From DAOULY01 sp034414595 (GTDB lineage: Bacteria; Chloroflexota; Dehalococcoidia; SZUA-161; JAUWZY01), in the NCBI GenBank assembly GCA_034414595.1, contig DAOULY010000021.1, positions 62,001 to 126,000 on the forward strand: 64,000 bases of DNA, read 5' to 3'. Positions 25,684-33,833 of the stretch are shown piece after piece. The notes beneath the pieces were generated by a model. It saw nothing but the letters and a program-made list of their open reading frames with translations, did not search any database and had not been told where the DNA came from. The stretch's first letter is position 1. The number at the start of each line of letters is the position of its first letter. A program made the translations under genes and the position numbers.

Positions 25684-25794
25684 ATTCTCCACCGTATCTT
25701 CCTCGCCTAAGCTTTTAGGGATTATACGAGCGAAATGAACCCTCCGAAAGTCTCTCTTGCCACACTTGCATATCTCATACAGCCCCCGCTTCGC
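25633..25794 (-). pseudogene. 53-codon open frame continuing past a TGA
   Basis: In the same frame as the gene at 25795-26007, directly after its TGA, 53 sense codons follow before TAA. They encode LYEICKCGKRDFRRVHFARI and a tail whose last codons fall in repeat copy 1. No start codon with a ribosome-binding site is seen. It may be a relic of a longer Cys-rich protein split by a nonsense mutation. Confidence 0.3.
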
Positions 25795-26007
25795 TCAAGG
25801 ACTTTCTGGCATATCTTCTTTGGCATCATCATCTAACTTGCAACACTTAGAATCTTCATCCCACCATTGACAGTCACAGCCACCTTTAATCTCTATGCTC
25901 AAAATAGGACACCATATCATCCCATCTTCTTGTTGCAACGCACTCCAGCGGGAGTATGAAGAACCCGCCATTTCACTTTGGCACGGTGTTGAAATGTTTT
26001 CAGCCAT
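25795..26007 (-). CDS. small Cys-rich hypothetical protein (70 aa)
   Basis: Starts at ATG 26007 (MAENISTPC) behind GGGGG. The second half has WCPILSIEIKGGCDCQWW and a CC pair, then an acidic tail DDDAKEDMPESP. The pattern C-x10-C-x-C-x10-CC suggests metal or cluster binding, but I do not recognise a family. Its first codons sit in repeat copy 2 and resemble the mrp start (MAGIIST), which hints that the 5' end was copied from there. Confidence 0.45.
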   Translation of the reverse strand: MAENISTPCQSEMAGSSYSRWSALQQEDGMIWCPILSIEIKGGCDCQWWDEDSKCCKLDDDAKEDMPESP

Positions 26008-26060
26008 CATTACCCCCAAAGAAAGTTGGCAGTTGTCTCAATCCTCGCGTGGTAGATCAT
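25936..26060. repeat. copy 2 of the ~124-bp direct duplication
   Basis: Partner of 25561-25683. It begins at the mrp stop codon and runs into the 5' end of the small Cys-rich gene, so the duplicated unit carries an intergenic region with a start site. Confidence 0.85.
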
Positions 26061-27094
26061 TTCGCCAGCCTCCGCAATGTCCGCAGTACTTGAAGAGAGG
26101 CTTGGGCAAACGCAGCAAAAGCGTCCGAATCGTAGCGCTCGATATCCCCTTCATCACATGACCTGGCCAATTCAGGGTCCAGAGGCAATTGCCCTAAGAG
26201 CGGCGCGCCGGCTGTCCCGGACATCTCATCTCCCTTGCTCTTACCAAAGATCTCGATCCTCTCCCCCGTCCCGGGCACGAGAAAGTAGCTCATATTCTCC
26301 ACCACACCGAGAACAGGCACTTTCATTATCTGCGCCATCTTCACTGCCTTCCTGGCCACCATCGAAGTCAGGTCCTGAGGAGTGAAGGACACGATGACGC
26401 CGGACAGGGGAAATGACTCCATCACGGTCAGCGGAGCATCTGCAGTGCCCGGCGGCAGATCGACCACGAGGTAGTCGAGCTGGCCCCAGACTACCTCGTG
26501 CCAAAATTGCTCGATTGTCTTGCCAACATGAGAACCTCTCCACACTAAAGCATCGTCTTCATGGGGTAGGAGTAAGTTAATGGAAATTATTTCGATTCCA
26601 GACCTTGAAGGCACAGGCAGAATACCCGTCTCGCTGCCAGTGGGGCGAGCTGAGAGGCCAAATATCTTGGGGATGCTGGGCCCAGTAATATCAGCGTCCA
26701 AGATGCCTACCTCATAGCCTTCGCGTTTGAGAGCCACGGACAAGAGACCCGTCACCAGTGACTTTCCAACCCCACCCTTGCCGCTGACCACTGCGATGAC
26801 GTGCCCAATCTGATTTAAGTCTCGTGGTGGGGCATCTACAAACTCCACTTTTACCTTGCCGGCCTCAGGAATCGCTTCGATGGTGCTAGATACTTGGTCA
26901 CGAATCCAGTGCTGGGCGACTAAATCCAGGGCTGTCGAGGCCAAGGTGATTCTTATCTTCTTATAGCCCCCAGGAATATCTATATCGCGGACCAGATTGA
27001 GCTGCATTACGCTGCGCTTCACCCCGGGGACAAGCACCCTGCCCAGAGCCTGCTCAATCTCGCCCAAACGTACTGTTGAAATGATACCAGCCAT
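26057..27094 (-). CDS. mrp: Mrp/ApbC-type P-loop ATPase (345 aa)
   Basis: Iron-sulfur cluster carrier of the MinD/ParA fold. An N-terminal DUF59/MIP18-like domain (about 8-85) precedes the deviant Walker A SGKGGVGKS (104-112), GILDADITGPSIPKIFG, the switch motif VVDLPPGTADAPLT and GVVENMSYF. The usual C-P-x-C-G near the end reads VPGTG, so the bridging cysteines are missing, a variant known in the family. ATG 27094 (MAGIISTVRLGEIEQAL) is preferred because it matches the family; the frame is open to 27193. Confidence 0.9.
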   Translation of the reverse strand: MAGIISTVRLGEIEQALGRVLVPGVKRSVMQLNLVRDIDIPGGYKKIRITLASTALDLVAQHWIRDQVSSTIEAIPEAGKVKVEFVDAPPRDLNQIGHVIAVVSGKGGVGKSLVTGLLSVALKREGYEVGILDADITGPSIPKIFGLSARPTGSETGILPVPSRSGIEIISINLLLPHEDDALVWRGSHVGKTIEQFWHEVVWGQLDYLVVDLPPGTADAPLTVMESFPLSGVIVSFTPQDLTSMVARKAVKMAQIMKVPVLGVVENMSYFLVPGTGERIEIFGKSKGDEMSGTAGAPLLGQLPLDPELARSCDEGDIERYDSDAFAAFAQASLQVLRTLRRLAK

Positions 27095-27598
27095 TACTCC
27101 CCCTAACATATAAGACGCACGAGGCCACTTTTTGTCAGGTCTGTACTTGAACAAAGGCTGACCATTTGTCCCAACAGCTATACATAAGGGCAAAATTGTG
27201 CGTCATCACTCAGAATAAACATCTTCGTTTTTGACTTAGCACTGGCAGTTGCACATCGATAGAGGTGGTGTTGCCCTAGTGAGCAGCATCCGCCGGCGGC
27301 ATCAAACTTGCCGTGTAGTTGGCGAGCAAAAATATTTGCAAAAATGCTGTAGCACAGTAGCCAGGACCCAGAATAGCAAAGTCCCGACTGAGCCCGCTAT
27401 ACCTGCAGATTGTGTCCAACCCTGAGGGCAGCATCTTGACAAGGAGCCGGATAAGGTCTATATAGAGGACAGGCTAAGTCGCAGCCGGCGGATATGTCTA
27501 TTGCGGTGGGCAAGCGAATCTCGGAATTTGGAACGGTTGCATTTTCGAGAAATCTAGCACGGAGAAGGCGGGGACTTGGGGACAGATAGAAGGCCGGT
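27095..27598. other. intergenic between divergent mrp and a small membrane protein gene
   Basis: About 500 bases. I see no convincing promoter pair, RNA or gene; only an A+T-rich patch near 27190-27240 that could hold the mrp promoter. Confidence 0.4.
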
Positions 27599-27898
27599 GT
27601 GACCGTCATAGCAATGGAAGAGCCGCGGAAGGCAGTGGGCCGAGCTATCGCTGGGGCCTTTATGCTGGGCCTCTTGGGAGCAGGTGCGGGTGCTGCTTGG
27701 GCTGCCGCTTTATGGTTCAGTGCTGGCCTCGGAGCACTGTGCGGGGGTCTGGCCATGGCGGTCTTTGCTCTGTTGATAAGCTACGCATTCACGGCAGATC
27801 GGGTGGCGTTATTTGGCATGGTCTATTTATTTGGTTCCTTGCTGGCTGTCGGGGGCCTGATTGGCGCTGTGGTGTGGCTTATTCGTAGTTTGGTATAG
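27599..27898 (+). CDS. small membrane protein, three predicted spans (99 aa)
   Basis: Hypothetical. Hydrophobic segments at about 18-40, 42-65 and 70-95, rich in Gly and Ala. GTG 27599 has GAAGG about 5 bases upstream; ATG 27614 is an alternative. It is followed 26 bp later by a zinc-ribbon protein on the same strand. Function unknown. Confidence 0.55.
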   Translation: MTVIAMEEPRKAVGRAIAGAFMLGLLGAGAGAAWAAALWFSAGLGALCGGLAMAVFALLISYAFTADRVALFGMVYLFGSLLAVGGLIGAVVWLIRSLV

Positions 27899-27924
27899 CA
27901 TACTGGAACGGAGGGCTGTAGTAA

Positions 27925-28332
27925 ATGGGCGCAGGTTATGAATGGAAATGCACGGCTTGTGGCTACAAGATAGAGACAAGTGGCCCGTGGGAATTTTATG
28001 TTGATAAGAAGGGCAACCGCAAGCCATATGGTCATCCCTCACCCATGTCACGGGAGGCAAAGAAGAGCGGCGTCTATGGACTATCCGCTGCCATGTATTG
28101 CCCGAAATGCGACAGAGTGGAAGACAGTATCCTTGTTGAATTCGAAGCTCCCCAGAAAGACATGCTCGACGTCTGGAGTGGACGTGCAAGAGTAAAACAG
28201 CAATATGAACACAGTGTGCCAACTTGCACGCAGTGTGGAGGTATTCTCTATTTGGCGCTGCCTGAAGACGAAATCAAATGTCCGCGGTGCAACAAAGGCA
28301 CCTTTGAGGGCGGCATGGTGTGGGTTTCATAG
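27925..28332 (+). CDS. zinc-ribbon hypothetical protein (135 aa)
   Basis: Three Cys pairs: CTACGYKIE near the N terminus, YCPKCDRV in the middle, and CTQCGG with CPRCNKG at the end, enough for two zinc ribbons. The middle is soluble with no other motif. GGAGGG stands 8 bases before ATG. UbiD follows 45 bp later on the same strand, so they may be co-transcribed. Not assigned to a known family. Confidence 0.65.
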   Translation: MGAGYEWKCTACGYKIETSGPWEFYVDKKGNRKPYGHPSPMSREAKKSGVYGLSAAMYCPKCDRVEDSILVEFEAPQKDMLDVWSGRARVKQQYEHSVPTCTQCGGILYLALPEDEIKCPRCNKGTFEGGMVWVS

Positions 28333-28377
28333 GCTGAATTCGTTGAGTCAGAAATCCAGTGCTTTTAGGAGGGTCGA

Positions 28378-29796
28378 ATGCCATATGAGAACCTGAGGCA
28401 ATTCCTCGAACTATTGGAGACCAAGGGGCTGTTGAAGCGAGTCAAGAAACAGGTTAGCTGGAATCTGGAAGCATCGCACGTGTCTAAGCTGAATGAGTTC
28501 GATGGGGGCCCAGCGCTGCTGTTTGAAAACATAGAAGATTGCCCGGAGAAGAGTGTAGCCTTCAGTGTGTTGAGTACGAAGGAAAGGCTCGCACTGGCTA
28601 TTGAGGTAGCCCCCACAAATCGGTTCCTGGAACTAAGCCGAAGCTTTGTGGCACGCGTGAGTGGCAGAGCATTGCCTCCCAATTGGGTTGACTGGTGCCT
28701 ATGGCAGGACAATGTGCTCACCGGAGATGACGTGAACTTGTACGACCTGCCGGTGCTGAGGTTCTATCCCGAGGATGGAGGGCGGTTTCTGGGCACAGCC
28801 GGGTGTGTCATCACCAGAGATCCAAACACCGGCCGCGTCAACGTGGGAACTTACCGAGGCATGGTCATTGACAGGAATAAGATGACGCTGTACCTGATCA
28901 TAGGCAAGAACGCGGAGGTGGACCTGAGGGGCTATCGAGAAATAGGCCAGCCTATGCCTGTGGCTTGGGTCACCGGCATGGACCCGACATTGCTGCTATG
29001 CTCGGGGACGCTGTTTTCGCCGACTGCCAGTGAGTACGATATAGCGGGGGCGCTACGCGGGGAGCCTATGAACGTAACCAGAGGGCGGGTTGTGGATCTG
29101 CCAATCCCGGCATCTGCAGAGATCGTGGTCGAAGGCTACATCATGCCCGATGAGGTGCACCCAGAAGGTCCATTCGGCGAGCACTCGGGATGCTATGGAG
29201 CCAGCGTCCAACCACAGCCAGTAATGAGGGTCGAAGCAATCAGCCATCGCGACAACCCCATCTTATGGGCTACTACGGTCGGCATACCAGTCACAGATAC
29301 GCATATGCTACAGACACTGAGTCGCACTTCCTCCCTGTGGGACGATATACAGAGGATGGGGATACCAGGTATCAAGGGCCTTTACTGTCCGCCAGCGGGG
29401 ACCGGGCGTATGATGGCCGTCGTTTCCATCGACCAAATGTATCCCGGACATTCGACTCAAGTTGGACTGGCAACATTCGCTTCCCAGACTGGGAACTACG
29501 GCCTCAAGGTAGTGATCGTCGTGGATGGGGATATAGACCCGGAGAACTGGGACCAGGTGCTGTACGCTCTCAGCTACAGATATCAGCCAGACAGGGGCAC
29601 TCAGGTACTCAAACGAGGCAGGGCCACACCAGTAGACCCATCGCTATCTCCAGGGGAGGGTCTCCTGACTTCGCGCGTGCTCATCGATGCCTGTGTACCC
29701 TACGAGTGGAAAGACAAACCTAAGCAGGTGGTGCTGGACCAAGACATGGTAGAAAGGGTCCGCGGCCACTGGAATGAGTATTGGGAATCTCTGTAG
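28378..29796 (+). CDS. UbiD family prenylated-FMN (de)carboxylase (472 aa)
   Basis: UbiD enzymes reversibly decarboxylate aromatic or alpha,beta-unsaturated acids with prenyl-FMN made by UbiX. The catalytic Glu-Arg-Glu set can be placed: R160 in NVGTYRGMV, and E263 and E268 in EGPFGEH, with the spacing of fungal Fdc1. Other family blocks: LPVLRFYPEDGGRFLGTAGCV and the C-terminal DGDIDPENWDQVLYALSYR. TAGGAGGG lies before ATG. No ubiX is in the window. Substrate unknown; aromatic acid metabolism is likely. Confidence 0.9.
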   Translation: MPYENLRQFLELLETKGLLKRVKKQVSWNLEASHVSKLNEFDGGPALLFENIEDCPEKSVAFSVLSTKERLALAIEVAPTNRFLELSRSFVARVSGRALPPNWVDWCLWQDNVLTGDDVNLYDLPVLRFYPEDGGRFLGTAGCVITRDPNTGRVNVGTYRGMVIDRNKMTLYLIIGKNAEVDLRGYREIGQPMPVAWVTGMDPTLLLCSGTLFSPTASEYDIAGALRGEPMNVTRGRVVDLPIPASAEIVVEGYIMPDEVHPEGPFGEHSGCYGASVQPQPVMRVEAISHRDNPILWATTVGIPVTDTHMLQTLSRTSSLWDDIQRMGIPGIKGLYCPPAGTGRMMAVVSIDQMYPGHSTQVGLATFASQTGNYGLKVVIVVDGDIDPENWDQVLYALSYRYQPDRGTQVLKRGRATPVDPSLSPGEGLLTSRVLIDACVPYEWKDKPKQVVLDQDMVERVRGHWNEYWESL

Positions 29797-29912
29797 ATGG
29801 TTCAGAGATATACTCGCTCTCTCACTTTCAATGACAGCTTGAAGTTCTACAGGACACCGCTGTCGTGAAGCTTAGTGGGTATTTGGCAGTTAGTTAGCTG
29901 GTGCCGAGTTCA

Positions 29913-29999
29913 CTATTTCTTCTTTTCCTCTTGTTTCTTTTGCTTCTCCAGTTTTTCCTTCTTGGGCTTCTTTACATTCTTTCTGCCTTTCGTTCCCAT
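29913..29999 (-). CDS. 28-residue lysine-rich protein
   Basis: Reads MGTKGRKNVKKPKKEKLEK and continues with Lys, Gln and Glu to a TAG stop; 15 of 28 residues are Lys. AGAGGGGCGGC precedes the ATG. Such a basic, low-complexity peptide could bind RNA or DNA, but no function is known. Supporting it as a gene: a good ribosome-binding site, a proper start and stop and a strongly biased composition. Against it: very short length. Confidence 0.55.
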   Translation of the reverse strand: MGTKGRKNVKKPKKEKLEKQKKQEEKKK

Positions 30000-30129
30000 G
30001 CCGCCCCTCTTTTCTTTACATCATACTGACACTTGGCTCTGCTTCGGGAAACAGGTCTCCCGTGACCACATTATACCACGCCAAACTAAGCCTGGACGCA
30101 AATTTAGATTTGTGTAGCTTATGGTAACT

Positions 30130-30138
30130 TGTTATAAT
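30130..30138 (+). promoter_or_regulatory. extended -10 promoter of the caspase-like gene
   Basis: TGTTATAAT, an extended -10 (TATAAT at 30133-30138); a weak TTGTGT lies 17 bases upstream at 30110-30115. Leader about 23 nt. Confidence 0.55.
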
Positions 30139-30166
30139 TCTGTCACCCGTATAAAGGTGGTATTGG

Positions 30167-31723
30167 ATGCGGTTTCTGCCGGCTTTGCTTTTAGTTTTGC
30201 CTCTGATTGCCTTCCTGCTGCTAATTGAAGCATCCCCCAAAGCACATGCTGCGGCAGATGAGGTAGAATGCTGGGCTGTTGTCATAGGCGTGGCGGATTA
30301 TGCATCTATATATATAGACGATTTGCCATACGCTGATGATGATGCCGAAGACACCGCTGCTGAGTTATCTTCCTATTGGGGTCAAGACCATGTCAAGCTC
30401 TTAGTTGATAGCAGTGCAACCAAAGCGAATATCCAGGATGCTATAACTGGCTGGTTAGATTCACGGGAGGATGCCGACGATGTGGTGCTTTTTTCCTTTT
30501 GCGGGCACGGCACCCAGTATAGTGGGCATGAATACTTGTGTCCCTACGACTCGTCAAGCTACTCCTATACTTATGATATTCGCGATACCCAATTAGACAG
30601 CTGGTTAGACCAACTCGAATCGGATAAATTGGTGGTTACTTTGGATAGCTGCCATAGTGGCGGTTTCATCAGCGAGCTGTCTCAGGGTGGGCGTGTAGTT
30701 CTGGCATCAAGTGGCAAATATGAAAGCTCTTGGGAATCTTCGGCTCTTGGGCACGGTATTTTTTCGTATTATATTTTACAGGGATTTGGCAACTTAGAGG
30801 CTGTCGATGCCAATAACGATTACGAAATCTCAGCGGAGGAGCTTTTCTACCACGCGAAACCTGAAGTCACAGCATATGAGCCTACTCAGCACCCAGATAT
30901 AGGAGATAGCTATTCAGGTGAGCTTGCCTTGCTCCATATGGCTGTATTTGACATTAGCCCCCGCATCGCATCCATGACCATCGACGGGGTGACCTATTCA
31001 GCCTCAGAGCTACCGGTATCGCTTATTGGGGCACCGGGCTCGACCCATGATTGCGTTGTGCCACTATCTGTGGAGGAAGGGACAATACGATATGCATTCA
31101 GCTTGTGGAGTGGTGGGGACTCATCAGCGTCAATAACGATTTCGCAGCCAGGAGCATATACGGCAAGCTATGCCCCAGTACAATACTACCTGACCGTTTG
31201 GTCAGATTATGGTACCCCTCAAGGTGAAGGTTGGTATGATGCTGGTTCAACAGCTAATATCTCGGTAACATCCCAACAAATAGAAACGCTGAGTCGGCAT
31301 TTCTTTACTGGATGGAGCGGTGACTGCAATGCCACTACTACCACTGCAACCGTGCTTATGGATGAGCCAAAAACTGTCACTGCAAACTGGCGACACGAAT
31401 ATCTCCTGACGGTGGTTTCGAACTACGGCACTCCCCAGGGTGAAGGTTGGTATCCTGAGGGTTCAACAGCCAACATCTCAGTGGCATCCCCTGAAGGATG
31501 GCTAATTCAATACTTCTTTACGAGGTGGAGTGGTAGTTCACCCTCGACTTCGACCAAGCCCAGTACAACCATAACCATGGATGAGTCGAAAACTGTGGTT
31601 GCTAAATGGCGAACCGATTATACACGACTCTACATCCTGCTGGGTGGAATTGCAGGCTCGGCTATAGTTGTGTCTCGCATAATAGGGAGAAAAAGGGGGA
31701 AAGGCCGCCAGACCTCAGCATAA
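30167..31723 (+). CDS. secreted, membrane-anchored caspase-like (C14) peptidase (518 aa)
   Basis: Signal peptide (about 1-29, ending AHAAA), caspase-like domain (about 34-225) with the catalytic His in FCGHGTQ (H114) and Cys in LDSCHSGG (C162), then a beta-rich region and two tandem repeats of about 75 residues, each with YGTPQGEGWY, GSTANISV and a later W-S-G and MDE(P/S)KTV (InlB-B-repeat-like). A final membrane helix (about 486-503) and basic tail follow. The protease therefore acts outside the membrane. Bacterial metacaspases cleave after Arg/Lys or Asp; specificity here is unknown. Base composition is A+T-richer than neighbouring genes. Confidence 0.85.
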   Translation: MRFLPALLLVLPLIAFLLLIEASPKAHAAADEVECWAVVIGVADYASIYIDDLPYADDDAEDTAAELSSYWGQDHVKLLVDSSATKANIQDAITGWLDSREDADDVVLFSFCGHGTQYSGHEYLCPYDSSSYSYTYDIRDTQLDSWLDQLESDKLVVTLDSCHSGGFISELSQGGRVVLASSGKYESSWESSALGHGIFSYYILQGFGNLEAVDANNDYEISAEELFYHAKPEVTAYEPTQHPDIGDSYSGELALLHMAVFDISPRIASMTIDGVTYSASELPVSLIGAPGSTHDCVVPLSVEEGTIRYAFSLWSGGDSSASITISQPGAYTASYAPVQYYLTVWSDYGTPQGEGWYDAGSTANISVTSQQIETLSRHFFTGWSGDCNATTTTATVLMDEPKTVTANWRHEYLLTVVSNYGTPQGEGWYPEGSTANISVASPEGWLIQYFFTRWSGSSPSTSTKPSTTITMDESKTVVAKWRTDYTRLYILLGGIAGSAIVVSRIIGRKRGKGRQTSA

Positions 31724-31804
31724 GACTCCCGAAGCCTCCATATCGAGGAAGTACATTTTGAGCTTGATGCCCAGCCACACCGTTTGGTCTACTCAGTTAG
31801 TCCC

Positions 31805-31987
31805 CTAAATGTCCCAAATTCGCTCATAGCGCCGAGAACCAAGAGGGAAAAGAGAAGGCCCTCTCCGCATGAGAGTGTACGGAGAGGGCCCAGAAAGGGA
31901 AAGAACTGGAACGGCGTGGTCATCATCCGCCGTCAGGTCTACCATATCCTTTCCGGGGTATCCTCGGCAAGAGCCATTAAGACTCAT
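31805..31987 (-). pseudogene. short copy of the repeat-borne open frame (60 codons)
   Basis: Starts MSLNGSCRGYPGKDMVDLTA, nearly identical to the first 20 residues at 32922, then runs directly into the hairpin sequence. It looks like an internally deleted copy of the 140-codon gene at 32500-32922. Between copies two of the four codon differences in the shared part are synonymous. Confidence 0.4.
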
Positions 31988-32023
31988 ATTTATGCCCCGA
32001 TGGGGCCAACCAAATAGATGGAG
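31852..32023. repeat. structured repeat, short copy (172 bp)
   Basis: Contains an 11-bp perfect hairpin GGCCCTCTCCG / CGGAGAGGGCC (31857-31867, 31880-31890) and a 97-bp block (31927-32023) that matches 32862-32958 without gaps, about 6 differences. On the minus strand the block holds two small hairpins before and at the start codon and the hairpin lies at the 3' end. Confidence 0.85.
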
Positions 32024-32120
32024 GACAGACCAGTGTAAATTTTACCACTGATTGTGTGACTCGATCCGGTGACTTCTTACGTGTTAAGCAAGCGCTATAG
32101 CCAATTGAGCTAATAGCCCA

Positions 32121-32315
32121 TCATCGTCTGGTTATAACATACAACAGAACGGGGAGAACCATCATCCAAAGCCCGAGGAAAACATATGCCGTTACGGCTG
32201 TTGCACCCGAAGAAGCGATAGCGCCGGTAACCATGGAAATGAAGGCAAGGATTACTGCTATCCCGATTAAGATAGCCGCCACGAGAACACCTCCAGTCAC
32301 CTTTTGTGAGAGCAT
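32121..32315 (-). CDS. two-span small membrane protein (64 aa)
   Basis: From ATG 32315 the frame encodes MLSQKVTGGVLVAAILIG and two long hydrophobic segments (about 7-30 and 40-61), ending in ITRR. The frame is open further upstream into the hairpin repeat, so the true start is uncertain. TTGACA on the minus strand about 20 bases upstream could give a short-leader transcript. Family unknown. Confidence 0.45.
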   Translation of the reverse strand: MLSQKVTGGVLVAAILIGIAVILAFISMVTGAIASSGATAVTAYVFLGLWMMVLPVLLYVITRR

Positions 32316-32429
32316 TGCAACCTGTCTAAAGATTGTCAACGCTGGAAATTCCCGAGGAGCTACATAGACCACAAAAAACTTTAACAGCTGGATAGTGTGG
32401 ATTATACTCCCGGCAACATCAAGAACAAA

Positions 32430-32958
32430 GAGGAAGCCCTCTCCGTATGAGAGAGTGTACGGAGAGGGCCCAGAAAGGGAGATAGACTGCACTAATGGAC
32501 TATAGTCGGCTTTGGCTCGATGTCAAACGGTCACGACAAGGTGGTCTGTCCTCATAAGAGAAGGAATTGTTCAGGGATTGCGGCCTGGCTGGTCGGCTGG
32601 ACTCCAGAGTTGAACCTTCCATAGATTGGTCACTTAGCTCGTATAGAATTGCTTGGCCGGCGAGGGCTCGGAGCTGTCGCGCAGAGAGAATGATGGTCCA
32701 GCCATGCTTGGACAGGTACGCAGCCTTTTTCCCTGCCTCGTCGATACTGGGACAGCCAGGGGTCAATTTGCAACTGTCTCCAGCAATGAGTATGACGTGA
32801 TACCTGTGCTCACAGATGGTCTGGCCCGCTGGTGAACCATTCATTGCAGTTTGTCCATCACCCGCCGTCAGGTCTACCATATCCTTTCCGGTGTATCCTC
32901 GACAAGAGCCATTAAGGCTCATATTTATGCCCCGATGGGGTCAACCGGATAGATGGAG
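32430..32958. repeat. structured repeat, long copy (529 bp)
   Basis: Same end pieces as 31852-32023: the hairpin GCCCTCTCCG / CGGAGAGGGC (32436-32445, 32460-32469) and the 97-bp block (32862-32958), but 381 bp apart instead of 26. The extra interior carries the rest of the 140-codon frame. On the minus strand the hairpin is followed by a T-rich stretch and could be the gene's terminator. Confidence 0.8.
32500..32922 (-). CDS. hypothetical protein carried by the long repeat copy (140 aa)
   Basis: Not recognised. The N-terminal 20 residues are shared with the short copy. The middle looks like a genuine folded domain: HRYHVILIAGDSCKLTPGC, PSIDEAGKKAAYLSKHGWTIILSARQL. The last 35 residues are Ser/Arg-rich and may be untranslated or disordered. 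The start codon sits just after a GCCCC-type hairpin, so translation may be affected by leader structure. Confidence 0.5.
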   Translation of the reverse strand: MSLNGSCRGYTGKDMVDLTAGDGQTAMNGSPAGQTICEHRYHVILIAGDSCKLTPGCPSIDEAGKKAAYLSKHGWTIILSARQLRALAGQAILYELSDQSMEGSTLESSRPARPQSLNNSFSYEDRPPCRDRLTSSQSRL

Positions 32959-33089
32959 AATCATCGGTCTGCTGTGCGTTGAGTGGCTGGGCATAACAAA
33001 GAACTGCGGTTCAACCTTGCCAAGAGTGAATCTCTGTAAGGCAAGGGTGAGGAGTCAGAATACGGATGCCCACTCCCTAGCGGTTAGGG

Positions 33090-33833
33090 TTAGTGCAAAT
33101 CCAGTGGCTTCATGAGTTCTGGGAAGTAGGCGTATGCGTAACTCCCTACCAAGAGGAGAACTGCCTTTTCTTGCTCCTCAAGCGTTACTATTGGAGGTTC
33201 TTCAGGCAGTTCCAGTCCAAGTGATCGATAGTAGGGCCATGTTTCCATGTCTATGTCTTCATGGAAACTTTTGTACATTTTCTCCGTTAACTCAGGTAAA
33301 CAGCTGCCGAAGCCTATGCCCTCTAGTGTTAGGTACTTGATGTATGGCTCAGCTTGCGACAGGCTGATTCTGGCATCAGCTACCTTCTTGATAGCAGCTA
33401 CCTTCTTGATAACATCTATCTTCCTGATATCACTTATCTTCTTGACAGCAGTTACCTTTCCGATATCACAAGATCCGTCTATACTCACACCAAGCCTGCT
33501 ATACTCTCCTCTCACTATTAGTTCGAAGAATGACTTGGGTTCCTCCTCCCCGAAGTCCTCAAGGCGTTTCCTTGACGCCTCCTGTGCATCCGCTATCACC
33601 CCCATGCCTTGACCTTCGTCAGCTGTAGCCACAAGCATCCTTGCTAGCAGAGGCAATTTACCACCCCAAGCACGTCCTAATATCGCTCCATTCTCATATG
33701 AGTTATATGAGACATCCAGGAAGCGTAGAAACCGTATGTAAGGTCCTCCAAATGGCCTTTTTTCCGTCACCATCCGCATGGGCTCCATGCCCATATGAGC
33801 CAAGAATGATATTCGCCGTTCACCTGCACTCAT
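33090..33833 (-). CDS. hypothetical protein with hexapeptide repeats (247 aa)
   Basis: No family recognised. The region 123-152 is five tandem hexapeptides of the type (A/D)-(V/I)-(K/R)-K-(V/I)-x, encoded by an 18-bp repeat, giving an amphipathic basic strand or helix. The flanks are ordinary soluble sequence with several aromatic and acidic patches; the C terminus has LEEQEKAVLLLVGSYAYAYF. Its ATG overlaps the stop of a possible 13-codon leader frame (ATGA). Two cysteines, no signal peptide. Confidence 0.6.
   Translation of the reverse strand: MSAGERRISFLAHMGMEPMRMVTEKRPFGGPYIRFLRFLDVSYNSYENGAILGRAWGGKLPLLARMLVATADEGQGMGVIADAQEASRKRLEDFGEEEPKSFFELIVRGEYSRLGVSIDGSCDIGKVTAVKKISDIRKIDVIKKVAAIKKVADARISLSQAEPYIKYLTLEGIGFGSCLPELTEKMYKSFHEDIDMETWPYYRSLGLELPEEPPIVTLEEQEKAVLLLVGSYAYAYFPELMKPLDLH
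33378..33467 (-). repeat. 18-bp tandem repeat, five units
   Basis: Units such as GCTACCTTCTTGATAGCA (plus strand) repeat five times inside the coding region; the outer ones are more diverged than the central two. Confidence 0.85.

Noticed and set aside
26041..26110. Peptide KYCGHCGGWRNDLPRED in the +1 frame at the mrp end
   Set aside because: Looks like a Cys-rich C terminus, but the mrp frame itself is normal to its stop and the alternative is too short to support a frameshift.
31784..32051. Plus-strand open frames of 60-77 codons across the short repeat copy
   Set aside because: They read the repeat in antisense and have no start signals; the minus-strand frame is the conserved one.
33015..33046. 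Hairpin CCTTGCC / GGCAAGG downstream of the 247-residue gene
   Set aside because: No T run on either strand and a long loop; weak evidence for a terminator.
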